The notes under the pieces are model-generated. The model saw only the letters and a list, made by a program, of their open reading frames with translations. It was not told where the DNA came from and did not search any database. From Deltaproteobacteria bacterium (GTDB lineage Bacteria > Desulfobacterota > Dissulfuribacteria > Dissulfuribacterales > UBA3076), in assembly GCA_030618205.1 (NCBI GenBank), contig JAUXDR010000032.1:1-7936 (forward strand): 7,936 bases of DNA. Direction: 5' to 3'. The translations under genes and the position numbers were made by a program. This document shows positions 1 to 6,552 of the stretch, in pieces; positions within the stretch are counted from its first letter, which is position 1; each line of letters opens with the position of its first letter.

Positions 1-828
1 TGTTTGTCCAACGTAATTCTGTTCAGTACGAAAATCGTTGTTGGCAAAACGTTCATCAACTGTTGCCTGCTGAAGTTCTATCAACGATGGTTTGTTAAAG
101 AACTCTCGATCATCTGCCAATCTAAGCAACTCAACAAATCGTGCCGCTCGTTTCTGATCCGGAGTCGCCCGCTCAATCTCGAATGAAGACTTTGTTTCCT
201 TTGTGTAGAGATAAGAAACAGCTCGCCGCAGGACTTCTTCGGGATAGTTCCCAAATACTTCCATCCCTTTTTTGTTTAGCTGAAGGTCAATGCAATTTTT
301 CAAATTGTCGGTGCGTCGAATCATGGGGCAAAAGCGCCGATCACCTAAAAGATTATCAGTAACCTTCTGCCGTCGGTGCGGTATGCCTTTGGCGGTGTAG
401 TACTTGGACTGATCGAGCAAATCAACGTAATTGGTCACCTTAGAGGGATCTAAGTCGAGTTCTTTGCCCATAAGATACTCGTATAGGAACCAAGTTTTTC
501 GTGCATACTTCCCAGCCGGGGTCTCCTTAATGAAACGTTCTAACTCCTTGTGGTCAACCACTGAGAAAAGAGCGTTGAGGATTTCCAGATTTATCCCCTC
601 AAATTTTAGGGCAAATTTCAAATGATCCTCCAGGTCATCACCTGGATCATATCTCTTCGTATAGATCTCAGTCCTCCGGTGGCCCTCTATGACCGTCTTG
701 CGTCTCCTTTTTTCAGCTATAAATGACTTAGCATAGTGTGGTATGACGTCGAGAAAATACCGGCGAACCAATTCACCGTAACCTACCAGCTTAAGCCCTT
801 CAGTTGGGTTGATTTCTATATTTTTCAC
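1..828 (-). CDS. Fic family protein, N-terminal part (3' end outside the window)
   Basis: The minus strand is open for 276 codons from a GTG at 828 to the window edge. Residues 196-240 (YPEEVLRRAVSYLYTKE, then KSSFEIER, then RAARFVELLRLA) and the end (FRTEQNYVGQT) match the region that precedes the catalytic core in Fic proteins. These usually AMPylate a target hydroxyl using the HPFxxGNGR loop, which would lie beyond the window. S215-F-E-I-E219 fits the inhibitory helix pattern [S/T]xxxE, but R220 replaces the usual G/N. The N-terminal 190 residues are charged and carry no signal peptide or membrane segment, so the protein should be cytoplasmic. GTG is chosen because an in-frame TAA lies 8 codons upstream with no other start between, and GGTGAG sits just before it. 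It is a separate unit from the genes to the right, with its own putative promoter. Whether it acts alone or as a toxin with a partner cannot be seen. Family call fairly secure; target unknown. Confidence 0.8.
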   Translation of the reverse strand, partial: MKNIEINPTEGLKLVGYGELVRRYFLDVIPHYAKSFIAEKRRRKTVIEGHRRTEIYTKRYDPGDDLEDHLKFALKFEGINLEILNALFSVVDHKELERFIKETPAGKYARKTWFLYEYLMGKELDLDPSKVTNYVDLLDQSKYYTAKGIPHRRQKVTDNLLGDRRFCPMIRRTDNLKNCIDLQLNKKGMEVFGNYPEEVLRRAVSYLYTKETKSSFEIERATPDQKRAARFVELLRLADDREFFNKPSLIELQQATVDERFANNDFRTEQNYVGQT

Positions 829-857
829 CGGCTCACCGTTGCGAAATATTTTTTACT

Positions 858-967
858 GTAGAAAAAAGTATTTTATTTGCCCTTATTGTAGCATAAATTA
901 TTTTATTTGCAAAATTTTTCAACTGGTACCATTTTTACGTTTAAATTCGTAGCAAAACCTATTTTAT
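858..967. repeat. Three ordered imperfect direct repeats (iteron-like) over the fic promoter
   Basis: The pattern GTAG(C/A)A-N5-TATTTTAT occurs on the plus strand at 858-876, 888-906 and 949-967. The first two copies share a longer 12-bp block, TATTTTATTTGC (869-880 and 899-910). Start-to-start distances are 30 and 61 bp, close to one and two units of about 30 bp, so the copies would lie on one face of the helix. The middle copy covers the putative -10 and -35 elements, and the first lies at the start of transcription. This looks like an operator array for a DNA-binding regulator. The regulator is not in the window. Confidence 0.5.
885..912 (-). promoter_or_regulatory. Putative sigma70-type promoter for the fic gene
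   Basis: Reading the minus strand, TTGCAA (912-907) is followed after 16 bp by TACAAT (890-885). A TGC directly before the hexamer makes an extended -10 (TGCTACAAT). Transcription would begin near 878, leaving a leader of about 50 nt before the GTG at 828. The area is strongly AT-rich. Inferred from consensus only. Confidence 0.45.
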
Positions 968-1017
968 GGTGAAAATGTGCGTTTATTTAACCCAACATTC
1001 TTAAAAACACATTTTTT

Positions 1018-1074
1018 GGCAAGGCCATGGACATCGAGTGGGCCAAGGACAGTGACAGGGATAAGGGCCTGGTA
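1018..1074 (+). pseudogene. Short fragment resembling phosphoenolpyruvate synthase
   Basis: On the plus strand the frame from 1018 reads GKAMDIEWAKDSDRDKGLV. The stretch AMDIEWAKD resembles the conserved block of PEP synthase (PpsA) and related PEP/pyruvate-binding domains, which in intact proteins leads into a VQARPET motif. Here the likeness stops after about 14 residues, and the frame upstream and downstream is unlike any protein I recognise. If real, it is a small relic of a lost gene. The match is short, so chance is possible. Confidence 0.35.
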
Positions 1075-1090
1075 AAAAATAAGGGTAACC

Positions 1091-1122
1091 GTTCAGGGGT
1101 TCAGAGGTTCAAAGGCTCATTG
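1091..1122. repeat. 8-bp tandem repeat, four degenerate copies
   Basis: Consecutive octamers read GTTCAGGG, GTTCAGAG, GTTCAAAG and GCTCATTG. The repeat lies in non-coding DNA directly after the PEP synthase-like scrap and 20 bp before a second octamer array. Confidence 0.6.
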
Positions 1123-1141
1123 AATGCATTCTATTGATTAT

Positions 1142-1199
1142 AATCCCTCAATTCCTCAATCACCAAATCACCAAATCCCTCACGTCCCTCGCGTCCCTC
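1142..1199. repeat. 8-9-bp tandem repeat, seven degenerate copies
   Basis: Units read AATCCCTC, AATTCCTC, AATCACCA (twice), AATCCCTC, then ACGTCCCTC and GCGTCCCTC. The period changes from 8 to 9 bp at the right end. The minus strand gives GAGGGATT-type units. Similar TTGAGGGA-like intergenic repeats are, from memory, common in sulfate-reducing deltaproteobacteria. An open frame runs through it on the plus strand, but its translation is just the repeat and is not a credible protein. Confidence 0.65.
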
Positions 1200-1500
1200 G
1201 CGTTCGGCCGCCATTCTGGCAGGGGGGAAAAGCCAGGGATTCGGCAGCAACAAGGCCCTGGCTCCCTGGTTCACCGGCTATGTTATAGATGCCGTAGTGC
1301 AAGCGGCCATGGGCGCGTGCCTCTGTTGGAAGACATACCGCGCCACATCGTTAGTCCTGCTGATATCCTAAAAATATGTCCCTCCTTCGAATGTCTCACC
1401 AGTGCAAACACGCCTGAAAAACTGGCAAGACTGGAAAAATTTGCGCGCACTAATCCTCAATCCCGCCACGAGTCATTGCCTAATAGGAAAGAGTAGATTA
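1200..1500. other. Stretch without a recognisable gene
   Basis: A plus-strand frame is open from 1134 to 1496, but its first third is tandem repeat and the remainder matches no family I know. A second frame (about 1237-1371) reads FGSNKALAPWFTGYVIDAVV and onward to a TAA. It has a more protein-like composition but no start codon or ribosome site. Adjacent frames that are each partly protein-like suggest an eroded coding sequence. CCAGGG (1232-1237) and CCCTGG (1256-1261) can pair in a weak hairpin. Confidence 0.3.
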
Positions 1501-1512
1501 TAAATTAAAATC

Positions 1513-1593
1513 GCTCTTCTTTAATAAAGAGCATGGTTTAAGCCATCCTTATGGAGCCAAGCATCCCACACGACTCCTGGTTTGCGTGGGATG
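1513..1593. repeat. Cluster of three inverted repeats
   Basis: GCTCTT (1513-1518) pairs with AAGAGC (1527-1532) around an 8-nt loop. ATGG (1533-1536) pairs with CCAT (1543-1546), extendable by a wobble pair. CATCCCAC (1562-1569) pairs perfectly with GTGGGATG (1586-1593) across 16 nt. None is followed by a clear T-tract, so a factor-independent terminator is not supported. It could be part of a structured RNA or a relic of a mobile-element end. Confidence 0.4.
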
Positions 1594-1625
1594 TGAGTTT
1601 ACTTTCCAGGAAAGGAAATGGGATA

Positions 1626-1784
1626 ATGAAGGGTCTCATGAGCCCTGAATCACCACCTTCCCCTGCGGTAGAAATTGACAACGATCTGATAGCCGTTGAT
1701 AAAGGTAACAAAAATGGAGTTGTTTCAGAAGAAAAACTCTTAAATGCCGTGGTTAGTCATGGTGCACATAAAATAGCAAAATGA
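1626..1784 (+). CDS. Doubtful small ORF, hypothetical protein
   Basis: An ATG at 1626 opens a 52-codon frame ending in TGA. GGAAAGGAAATGG lies upstream and could serve as a ribosome site. The product has a Pro/Ser-rich start (SPESPPSPA), an acidic middle (VEIDNDLIAVDKGNKNG) and a C-terminal stretch that could form an amphipathic helix (EEKLLNAVVSHGAHKIAK). No family is recognised. The frame extends upstream to an ATG at 1551, but that part runs through a perfect inverted repeat and has no ribosome site. It is the only candidate gene on the plus strand and may be chance or a remnant. Confidence 0.2.
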   Translation: MKGLMSPESPPSPAVEIDNDLIAVDKGNKNGVVSEEKLLNAVVSHGAHKIAK

Positions 1785-1800
1785 TCTTTTAAAATAGCTA

Positions 1801-1828
1801 GTTACAATTAAACGGTTACAGTTAAAGA
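1801..1828. repeat. 14-bp tandem duplication
   Basis: GTTACAATTAAACG is followed directly by GTTACAGTTAAAGA, with 11 of the first 12 positions identical. It lies just downstream of the CbiL-like gene's stop on the minus strand and just after a pair of AAAATAGC direct repeats. No function is evident. Confidence 0.4.
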
Positions 1829-1863
1829 TGCTGTTTGCTGGTTAAAACCGGGTGTGAGTATTG

Positions 1864-2334
1864 CTATTGTTCTTTGATCTTTCTGAGAATTGCCCTGCCT
1901 TTCCACCAGAAAAAAATCCCAAAAAGCCCAAAAATGATGGAGACGCCCATTATGGCCTTTTGATGTCTGCTATAGGAACTTACAGCACTCTCTCCAGATT
2001 GCTGGTCAGCCTGCAACTCCATAGTCTCATCAACCGGCACGAAAATTTCCAGACGGTGTCCTATTTCATCATCTACGACGACCTTCCAATCACCCGGACT
2101 ATCTGGAAAAAAACAGAATCGGCCATTCCTATCCGTCCTGCCGGATTGAAAAGTGAGCTTTGCGCCAGGAGCGGAAATATTTACCTTGGCGTAACTCATG
2201 GGTTCACCAGTGTCATACCAAGCGGTGACCACCATACCCCCTGCATCTACTCTTCCCCTCACACCATGAGCGTAAATCACACCGGGTAGCAAAAAGACAA
2301 CACCTAAAAACATCATTAGTTGTTTACATTTCAT
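1864..2334 (-). CDS. CbiL/NikL-like periplasmic protein of nickel/cobalt uptake systems, C-terminally anchored
   Basis: This 156-residue protein has an N-terminal signal sequence (MFLGVVFLLPGVIYA, cleavage expected before HGVRG). A carboxypeptidase-regulatory-like beta-sandwich domain follows. Its characteristic blocks are AWYDTGEPMSYAKVNISAPG, then GRTDRNGRFCFFPDSPGDWKV and VVDDEIGHRLEI. Near the C-terminus lies one membrane helix (IMGVSIIFGLFGIFFWW) with a basic cytoplasmic tail. This arrangement matches the CbiL/NikL accessory proteins that accompany ECF-type Ni/Co transporters, where they are thought to help deliver metal in the periplasm. No transporter subunits lie next to it here. The ATG at 2334 is preferred because the signal peptide begins there. 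A TTG at 2358 in the same frame would add 8 polar residues. The gene overlaps the permease gene upstream by 11 bp, so the two are probably translationally coupled. Family fairly sure; substrate inferred. Confidence 0.7.
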   Translation of the reverse strand: MKCKQLMMFLGVVFLLPGVIYAHGVRGRVDAGGMVVTAWYDTGEPMSYAKVNISAPGAKLTFQSGRTDRNGRFCFFPDSPGDWKVVVDDEIGHRLEIFVPVDETMELQADQQSGESAVSSYSRHQKAIMGVSIIFGLFGIFFWWKGRAILRKIKEQ

Positions 2335-3763
2335 TACGTTGCTTTTTTCTTTTACCAAAGTAGAGATAGACTAACAGACCTAAACCAATTGTTGCTAACC
2401 CGAACATCGAGCTTACGGGTCTGCTCTTGATGCAAAAATAGATAATCCAGAGATTGCCTATCACGAACAGAAATGGGGTCACGGGGTATCCTACGGTCTT
2501 ATAATTCCTCGTGAGCCCGGGTTGTCTTATCCTGAGCAGTATCATTCCCACTACAGTGAGCATGGCACACAACGAGAGCGTAAAGCCGATATATATGAGA
2601 AGCCTGTCAAAGGATGCGGTAATAACCATGACAATTGCAATACCTGCTTGCAGCAAGATGGCATATGCGGGCGTGCTGCGTAGGCCATTGACTCTTCCAA
2701 AAAGTCCAAAAAAGACACCGTCTCTTGACATGGCATAATATACCCTTGGCCCGGTCATAATCATGGCGCTTAGAACAGAAAGAAGGCCTATGGCAATAGC
2801 TCCGGCAAAGTATTTGCTGATATGACCGCCGAACAAAGAAGCCGCAGACTCTGCCCCGACTTCGAGGATCCCGCTCATCTCCCTGGCGGGAAGCGCGTAA
2901 ATATATACGACGTTCAAAAGCAGATAAAGACATATAACAAAAAATGTCCCGGTAAAAAGAGCGAGTGGTATGTTTCTGCTTGGATTCTTGATCTCCCCCC
3001 CGATATAAGCTGCAGCATTCCATCCACTGTAAGCAAATGAGACAAATATCAGAGAAATGGCAAATTTGTCTTGGAAGACTGATCCCATTGCCAGATCTCC
3101 GGAGAAATTGCCTGCTGAACCATGACCCAGGAAAAGCCCGGCTACAACAAATACAACCACAATACCTACCTTAAAGACAGTCAATGCATTCTGAACCCTG
3201 CTCCCCATCAAGAGGCTGTGATAATGAACCAGCGAAAGGATAATGATCACACCGATAGCCACCACACTCTGTGGCGATATGGCAACGATGTTGACACCTA
3301 AGAAAGAAAGAGTCATTTCTGGACCAAGGGGAAGCGAAAAAGAGCGAAATAAATAGACGGCAAAGGCAATGGAAGCTGCTGCAATAGGAGCTGAAAAACC
3401 CACGATAAGAGATACCCAGCCGGAAAGGAAGCCCATACCTTTGCCAAAGCTTTCCCTCAAAAACACATACTCCCCGCCTGCCCGTGGGAACATGGCCCCC
3501 AACTCCCCATAACAAAGGGCACCACACAGTGCGAATATGCCTCCTACAAGCCAGCAAAGAAGCATGGTTTGAGGATCGCCGAGTTCTTCTATAATGAACC
3601 CGGAGGTAGTAAATATCCCGGTTCCCACCATGTTGGCTATCACCAAAATGGTGGCCGAAAAGAAACCGATCTCTCTTTTCAGGTCATGGCTATTCAGTCT
3701 GTTTTTCAGAGTTATTCCCCTGTTCCGCACAGGTTGAAATTTTTTCTCCTCTAATTTCAACAT
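2324..3763 (-). CDS. APC-superfamily amino acid permease
   Basis: A 479-residue, strongly hydrophobic protein with about 12 predicted membrane helices, the usual size for the amino acid-polyamine-organocation superfamily. The first helix carries the substrate-site signature VGTGIFTTSG (residues 46-55) after the typical LKREIGFFSATILVIANM lead-in. GELGAMFPRAGGEYVFLRE, which follows helix 2, and SFAYSGWNAAAYIGGEIKNP in the middle are classic APC blocks. It most resembles the LAT/SteT-like exchangers (e.g. serine/threonine), but specificity cannot be read from sequence. The chosen ATG at 3763 has AGAGG only 2 bp upstream, which is tight. A start further in would leave the 28 polar N-terminal residues untranslated without touching helix 1. 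It lies 42 bp after the radical SAM gene and overlaps the CbiL-like gene. Why a permease sits among metal/corrinoid genes is unclear. Confidence 0.88.
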   Translation of the reverse strand: MLKLEEKKFQPVRNRGITLKNRLNSHDLKREIGFFSATILVIANMVGTGIFTTSGFIIEELGDPQTMLLCWLVGGIFALCGALCYGELGAMFPRAGGEYVFLRESFGKGMGFLSGWVSLIVGFSAPIAAASIAFAVYLFRSFSLPLGPEMTLSFLGVNIVAISPQSVVAIGVIIILSLVHYHSLLMGSRVQNALTVFKVGIVVVFVVAGLFLGHGSAGNFSGDLAMGSVFQDKFAISLIFVSFAYSGWNAAAYIGGEIKNPSRNIPLALFTGTFFVICLYLLLNVVYIYALPAREMSGILEVGAESAASLFGGHISKYFAGAIAIGLLSVLSAMIMTGPRVYYAMSRDGVFFGLFGRVNGLRSTPAYAILLQAGIAIVMVITASFDRLLIYIGFTLSLCAMLTVVGMILLRIRQPGLTRNYKTVGYPVTPFLFVIGNLWIIYFCIKSRPVSSMFGLATIGLGLLVYLYFGKRKKQRNEM

Positions 3764-3805
3764 AACCTCTTCGACCTGACATTCTCCTGTTCCCGATATG
3801 CGTGT

Positions 3806-4639
3806 CTACCAAACAATCCTGCAATTCTCGCGCTTTTCAGCCTCCTCAAGCACATATCCCCTGAGTGGAAATGGATAGTGAACCGGAGCAAGCAAGTCAT
3901 CGGTCGGGCTTACTATTCCTTTTTTTTCGGCAATCGAAGCAAGTTCGGATGGTCTGACAATCCAGATTTTGGTGAATAGGGCGGCAGAATCCGGCTGCAG
4001 CTTGTCGATGAGTGCGAAAGTCTCGTCAATAGACTCTTTACATTCCCCAGGTCCACCAAACACAAAGCACGGCGTTGCCTTGATTCCCGTGTCCTCCAGT
4101 ATCCTTGTTGTATATTCTATGTCTTTGGTACTAAAGCCTGACCTGTAGATTTTCAGCATCCTGTCAGAGCCGCTATGTCCATTGACATACGCCGCAACCA
4201 TGCCCGCACGCTTCATGGAACCGGCCAGATCTTCTGGGAAGTACTGTGGCAAAGGCCATATTATACCAGTCCAGGTCAATCGGTCCGACAAGTCCGTGAT
4301 TCCTTTGCATATGCTTCTGGCATACTCCACTGGAACATTCATTATATCGTCTGTAAAGGAGATGTTTTCAAAGCCCTGTCGAACGAGATTCCTTATTTCT
4401 GCGATGACCCTGTAGGGCGGCCTCAATCTCAAGTTGTTCCTGGCGCAGGGGCAGAACATACACTTGCCGATACAGCCATATTTTGCGCTGACACAGGCGG
4501 CGAATCCCCCCTTCCGATACTTGGTAACGTCGACTATGTCCCGTTTGAAGAACATGTTCAGATATTCTCTTGGTTCTTCTTCAAATATGCACCCTCGTTC
4601 GACTTTGCCTTCTTCTATTCTAATCAGCAAAGTCAGCAT
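3806..4639 (-). CDS. Radical SAM protein, truncated member of the B12-binding class
   Basis: A 277-residue protein with the radical SAM cluster motif C56-IGK-C60-MF-C63, which ligates the [4Fe-4S] cluster that cleaves S-adenosylmethionine. FTDDIMN (95-101), GHSGSDRMLKIYRSGFS (154-170) and GGPGE (195-199) are typical of radical SAM enzymes carrying an N-terminal cobalamin-binding domain. That domain is missing. The same frame stays open upstream to 4717, and those 26 codons (HAIQPKEILSYVDGDYGV onward) look like the very end of a B12-binding domain. They contain no ATG, GTG or TTG start and overlap the 3' end of the nucleoside-hydrolase-like gene. ATG 4639 has GGAG 8 bp upstream, so a shortened protein could be made. 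The reaction is unknown. Loss of the cobalamin domain would probably abolish any methylase or other B12-dependent activity. Sure of the radical SAM call; the truncation is inferred. Confidence 0.85.
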   Translation of the reverse strand: MLTLLIRIEEGKVERGCIFEEEPREYLNMFFKRDIVDVTKYRKGGFAACVSAKYGCIGKCMFCPCARNNLRLRPPYRVIAEIRNLVRQGFENISFTDDIMNVPVEYARSICKGITDLSDRLTWTGIIWPLPQYFPEDLAGSMKRAGMVAAYVNGHSGSDRMLKIYRSGFSTKDIEYTTRILEDTGIKATPCFVFGGPGECKESIDETFALIDKLQPDSAALFTKIWIVRPSELASIAEKKGIVSPTDDLLAPVHYPFPLRGYVLEEAEKRENCRIVW

Positions 4640-4717
4640 CGCGGGTACTCCGCACCCAGAAACGCCATAGTCTCCATCAACATATGACAGGATCTCCTTA
4701 GGCTGAATGGCGTGGGC
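4640..4717 (-). pseudogene. Relic of the B12-binding domain upstream of the radical SAM gene
   Basis: Twenty-six in-frame codons upstream of the radical SAM ATG read AHAIQPKEILSYVDGDYGVS and on. This resembles the segment at the end of B12-binding domains (HPT..PEE.L....D....GEGE) before the radical SAM core. The frame is closed by TAA at 4720-4718. Nothing upstream continues the domain: the neighbouring coding sequence is the hydrolase in another frame. This marks the likely edge of a deletion. Confidence 0.5.
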
Positions 4718-5642
4718 TTAGATGGAAATCCGCAGCATGGCCCAAGAGTTTCAAGTAGGTGTCATGCACCCCCTCACTATCAAATGCCGCAAGGGACATC
4801 ACACCAGAACCATGGGCTGTAGGCACGAACTGGAATAATGACGGCCGATTCAGATAGATCACTGCCATTTCATCCCACACATAAAAATGCTCATCAGATA
4901 GAAGGTGTCTCACGGCAAAAGACCTATGGTTGCTCGCCACCAAACGGGCCGCTGGTGTATCCATCCCTTCTATTTCCTTGTAAAGCTTCTGGTCAAAGTG
5001 AAGTAGTCTTTCCTCTGGAAGGCCCATGAAATATATCTTCAGGCCGGAATCAAAAACAAAACGGGCAGAATCTGGATCTCGATTGTTGTTCCAACCTGGA
5101 AGAGGATCGTCTGGATGTGCCCCGTAATAGATGAGACGAGAAATTCTCTCCTTGATTTCAGGGTTCAGCCGAAGCGCCTCGGCCAGATTTATTAAAGGCC
5201 CGAGGCAGAGATAAAGGACATCTTCGTCCAGGGATTCCAAGGTGTTTACAATCTCCGCCGGAGCTGCCCGGCCCGCAGATACCTTGCTGGCCACTCCGGG
5301 CGATTCAGGCCATCTCACATTCTCAGACAATGACCGCCAGGAAGGAGGCGGTTTCCCAAAGTCCTTTCCTTGCGCAATATTTGTGTCTTGCCTTTTGAAA
5401 TATTGTAAAAGCGTTGCTAAATTCCGGTAGCCGACCTGAGGAGATGTAGACCCGTCCGAAGTGACGATCAACGGGATGTCGAGCATGTCTGAGTTAAGGA
5501 GCATAGCCAATGCCCGCATGTCGTCCAGCGCCATATCCGTATCCACAATGACTGTGACCTTGTATGTGTGCGCCTGCGCAAAAGCTGAAGAAAGGCACAG
5601 TAATACGGCAAGATAAACGACGAGAACTCTTTTTCGGATCAT
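4698..5642 (-). CDS. Secreted nucleoside-hydrolase-like protein (IU-nucleoside hydrolase fold)
   Basis: A 314-residue protein with a clear signal peptide (residues 1 to about 22-24, VLVVYLAVLLCLSSAFAQA). The mature protein begins with VIVDTDMALDD (31-41), the calcium-binding aspartate motif of ribonucleoside hydrolases (usually DTDPGxDD). LGPLINLAEAL (147-157) and NNNRDPDSARFVFDSG (185-200) are further family blocks. Near the end, VWDEMAVIYLNRPSLF aligns with the HDPLAVA block, but W256 replaces the catalytic histidine while D257 is kept. The enzyme may thus cleave an unusual N-glycoside, or it may only bind. Nearly all family members are cytosolic, so export is uncommon. The ATG at 5642 has AAGAGG 6 bp upstream; a TTG one codon earlier is less likely. 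It follows the DUF4198 gene by about 100 bp. Its last codons overlap the radical SAM relic, so its own C-terminus may have been altered by a deletion. Confidence 0.75.
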   Translation of the reverse strand: MIRKRVLVVYLAVLLCLSSAFAQAHTYKVTVIVDTDMALDDMRALAMLLNSDMLDIPLIVTSDGSTSPQVGYRNLATLLQYFKRQDTNIAQGKDFGKPPPSWRSLSENVRWPESPGVASKVSAGRAAPAEIVNTLESLDEDVLYLCLGPLINLAEALRLNPEIKERISRLIYYGAHPDDPLPGWNNNRDPDSARFVFDSGLKIYFMGLPEERLLHFDQKLYKEIEGMDTPAARLVASNHRSFAVRHLLSDEHFYVWDEMAVIYLNRPSLFQFVPTAHGSGVMSLAAFDSEGVHDTYLKLLGHAADFHLSPRHSA

Positions 5643-5745
5643 CAAAGACCTCTTAACTGCGCAAGGCCTTAAACTACGATTTTCTCAGACTGGCTATGAG
5701 TTCTGAAAACGACCGGGGCACTTGCTAAGTGGGTTTGTTGCGCAA

Positions 5746-6510
5746 TCACTGTACTAAAAACGTGAAAGAGTAGTTGTAGCGGTAATTGTCACATTCCTCT
5801 TTGTCCGGGTAAGGCACTTCGTACATGACATTCACCAACCAGTTCCCCTTTTCCAAAAGCTTGATACCGGCTATTCCATCTTTGTCAGTCTTCGTGCTGA
5901 GGGCAAAAGTATTCGGCTGGTCTGAAAAGCCCGCGTAAATGGCACGGACATCAACGGAAGCAAGGGCTTTACCATCATAAATAACCTTCACCGGCAATAT
6001 CTCACCCTGCTTCAGATGTTTTCCATCTCTCAGCAGAATAATCTCCAAAAGATCGCCAACAGGCTGGGCAGGCATCTTTTCCCTGTCGCCCACATTCATG
6101 ACCGCCTTGGCCCTTATGTCATAACGAAAGCAGGAAACCACGTTCTCCAGGCCCCTTTTGGGCTGAAGCTTGTGCCCATCAGTCGTCTTGCTCAGAAAGC
6201 CGGGGTGGATATTTGCCAGTATCGCATAGCAACCTTGTGCTGTGGGAACAAATTCAAATTCAGTCGGGGATACCTGCTTCAGGGGAATTCTAGTGCCTTT
6301 TGAATCCAGGGCATAAACCTCGTTCAGAAACCCCTCCTTGATCACCTCATCTCTTGGGAATTTGTGTCCCCAGCCGATCTCAATCCGAACCTTTTGCCCC
6401 ACCTCTGGTCGATCATCATCAATGTTGAGCCACAAGGAGTGTGCCCGGGCAAGAGACGTTGAGAAACAAAACGGCAGCAGCAAGAACAATAGAAATGTAT
6501 TCTTTATCAT
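5746..6510 (-). CDS. DUF4198 (NikK-like) periplasmic protein
   Basis: A 254-residue exported protein. The signal peptide spans residues 1-23 (FLLFLLLPFCFSTSLARA), and the mature N-terminus starts with HSLWLNIDDDRPEVGQKV. A histidine at the new N-terminus and the HSLWL opening are typical of DUF4198 proteins, which are found with nickel/cobalt uptake genes and are thought to bind metal in the periplasm. IGWGHKFPRDEV, TDGHKLQPKRG and the C-terminal Ig-like part (GIAGIKLLEKGNWLVNVMYE) fit the two beta-sandwich repeats of the family. The ATG at 6510 has AAGGAG about 8 bp upstream. It lies 42 bp after the broken receptor gene and is probably cotranscribed with it. It appears intact, unlike that neighbour. 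Family call good; ligand inferred from context. Confidence 0.75.
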   Translation of the reverse strand: MIKNTFLLFLLLPFCFSTSLARAHSLWLNIDDDRPEVGQKVRIEIGWGHKFPRDEVIKEGFLNEVYALDSKGTRIPLKQVSPTEFEFVPTAQGCYAILANIHPGFLSKTTDGHKLQPKRGLENVVSCFRYDIRAKAVMNVGDREKMPAQPVGDLLEIILLRDGKHLKQGEILPVKVIYDGKALASVDVRAIYAGFSDQPNTFALSTKTDKDGIAGIKLLEKGNWLVNVMYEVPYPDKEECDNYRYNYSFTFLVQ

Positions 6511-6552
6511 AAGATATCTCCTTAAACATATTCGTACCGACCTTTACTCCAT

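Noticed and set aside
943..955. 13-bp sequence AAATTCGTAGCAA shared, inverted, with 7845-7857
   Set aside because: It lies upstream of both fic and the receptor gene, which is suggestive. A 13-bp match between two places in about 8 kb is expected roughly by chance.
858..967. CRISPR array
   Set aside because: Repeats are short, imperfect and AT-rich with only three copies, and there are no cas genes. A regulatory array fits better.
1134..1496. Plus-strand 120-codon ORF as a gene
   Set aside because: Its first part is translated tandem repeat, there is no ribosome site, and no family resemblance is seen in the remainder.
1861..2289. Plus-strand 142-codon ORF opposite the CbiL-like gene
   Set aside because: It mirrors a well-supported minus-strand gene and has no protein-family features. 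The same applies to the other opposite-strand frames within 2500-7770.
5713..5730. Terminator between the DUF4198 and hydrolase genes
   Set aside because: CACTT/AAGTG can pair around a 3-nt loop, but the stem is short and no T-tract follows on the minus strand.
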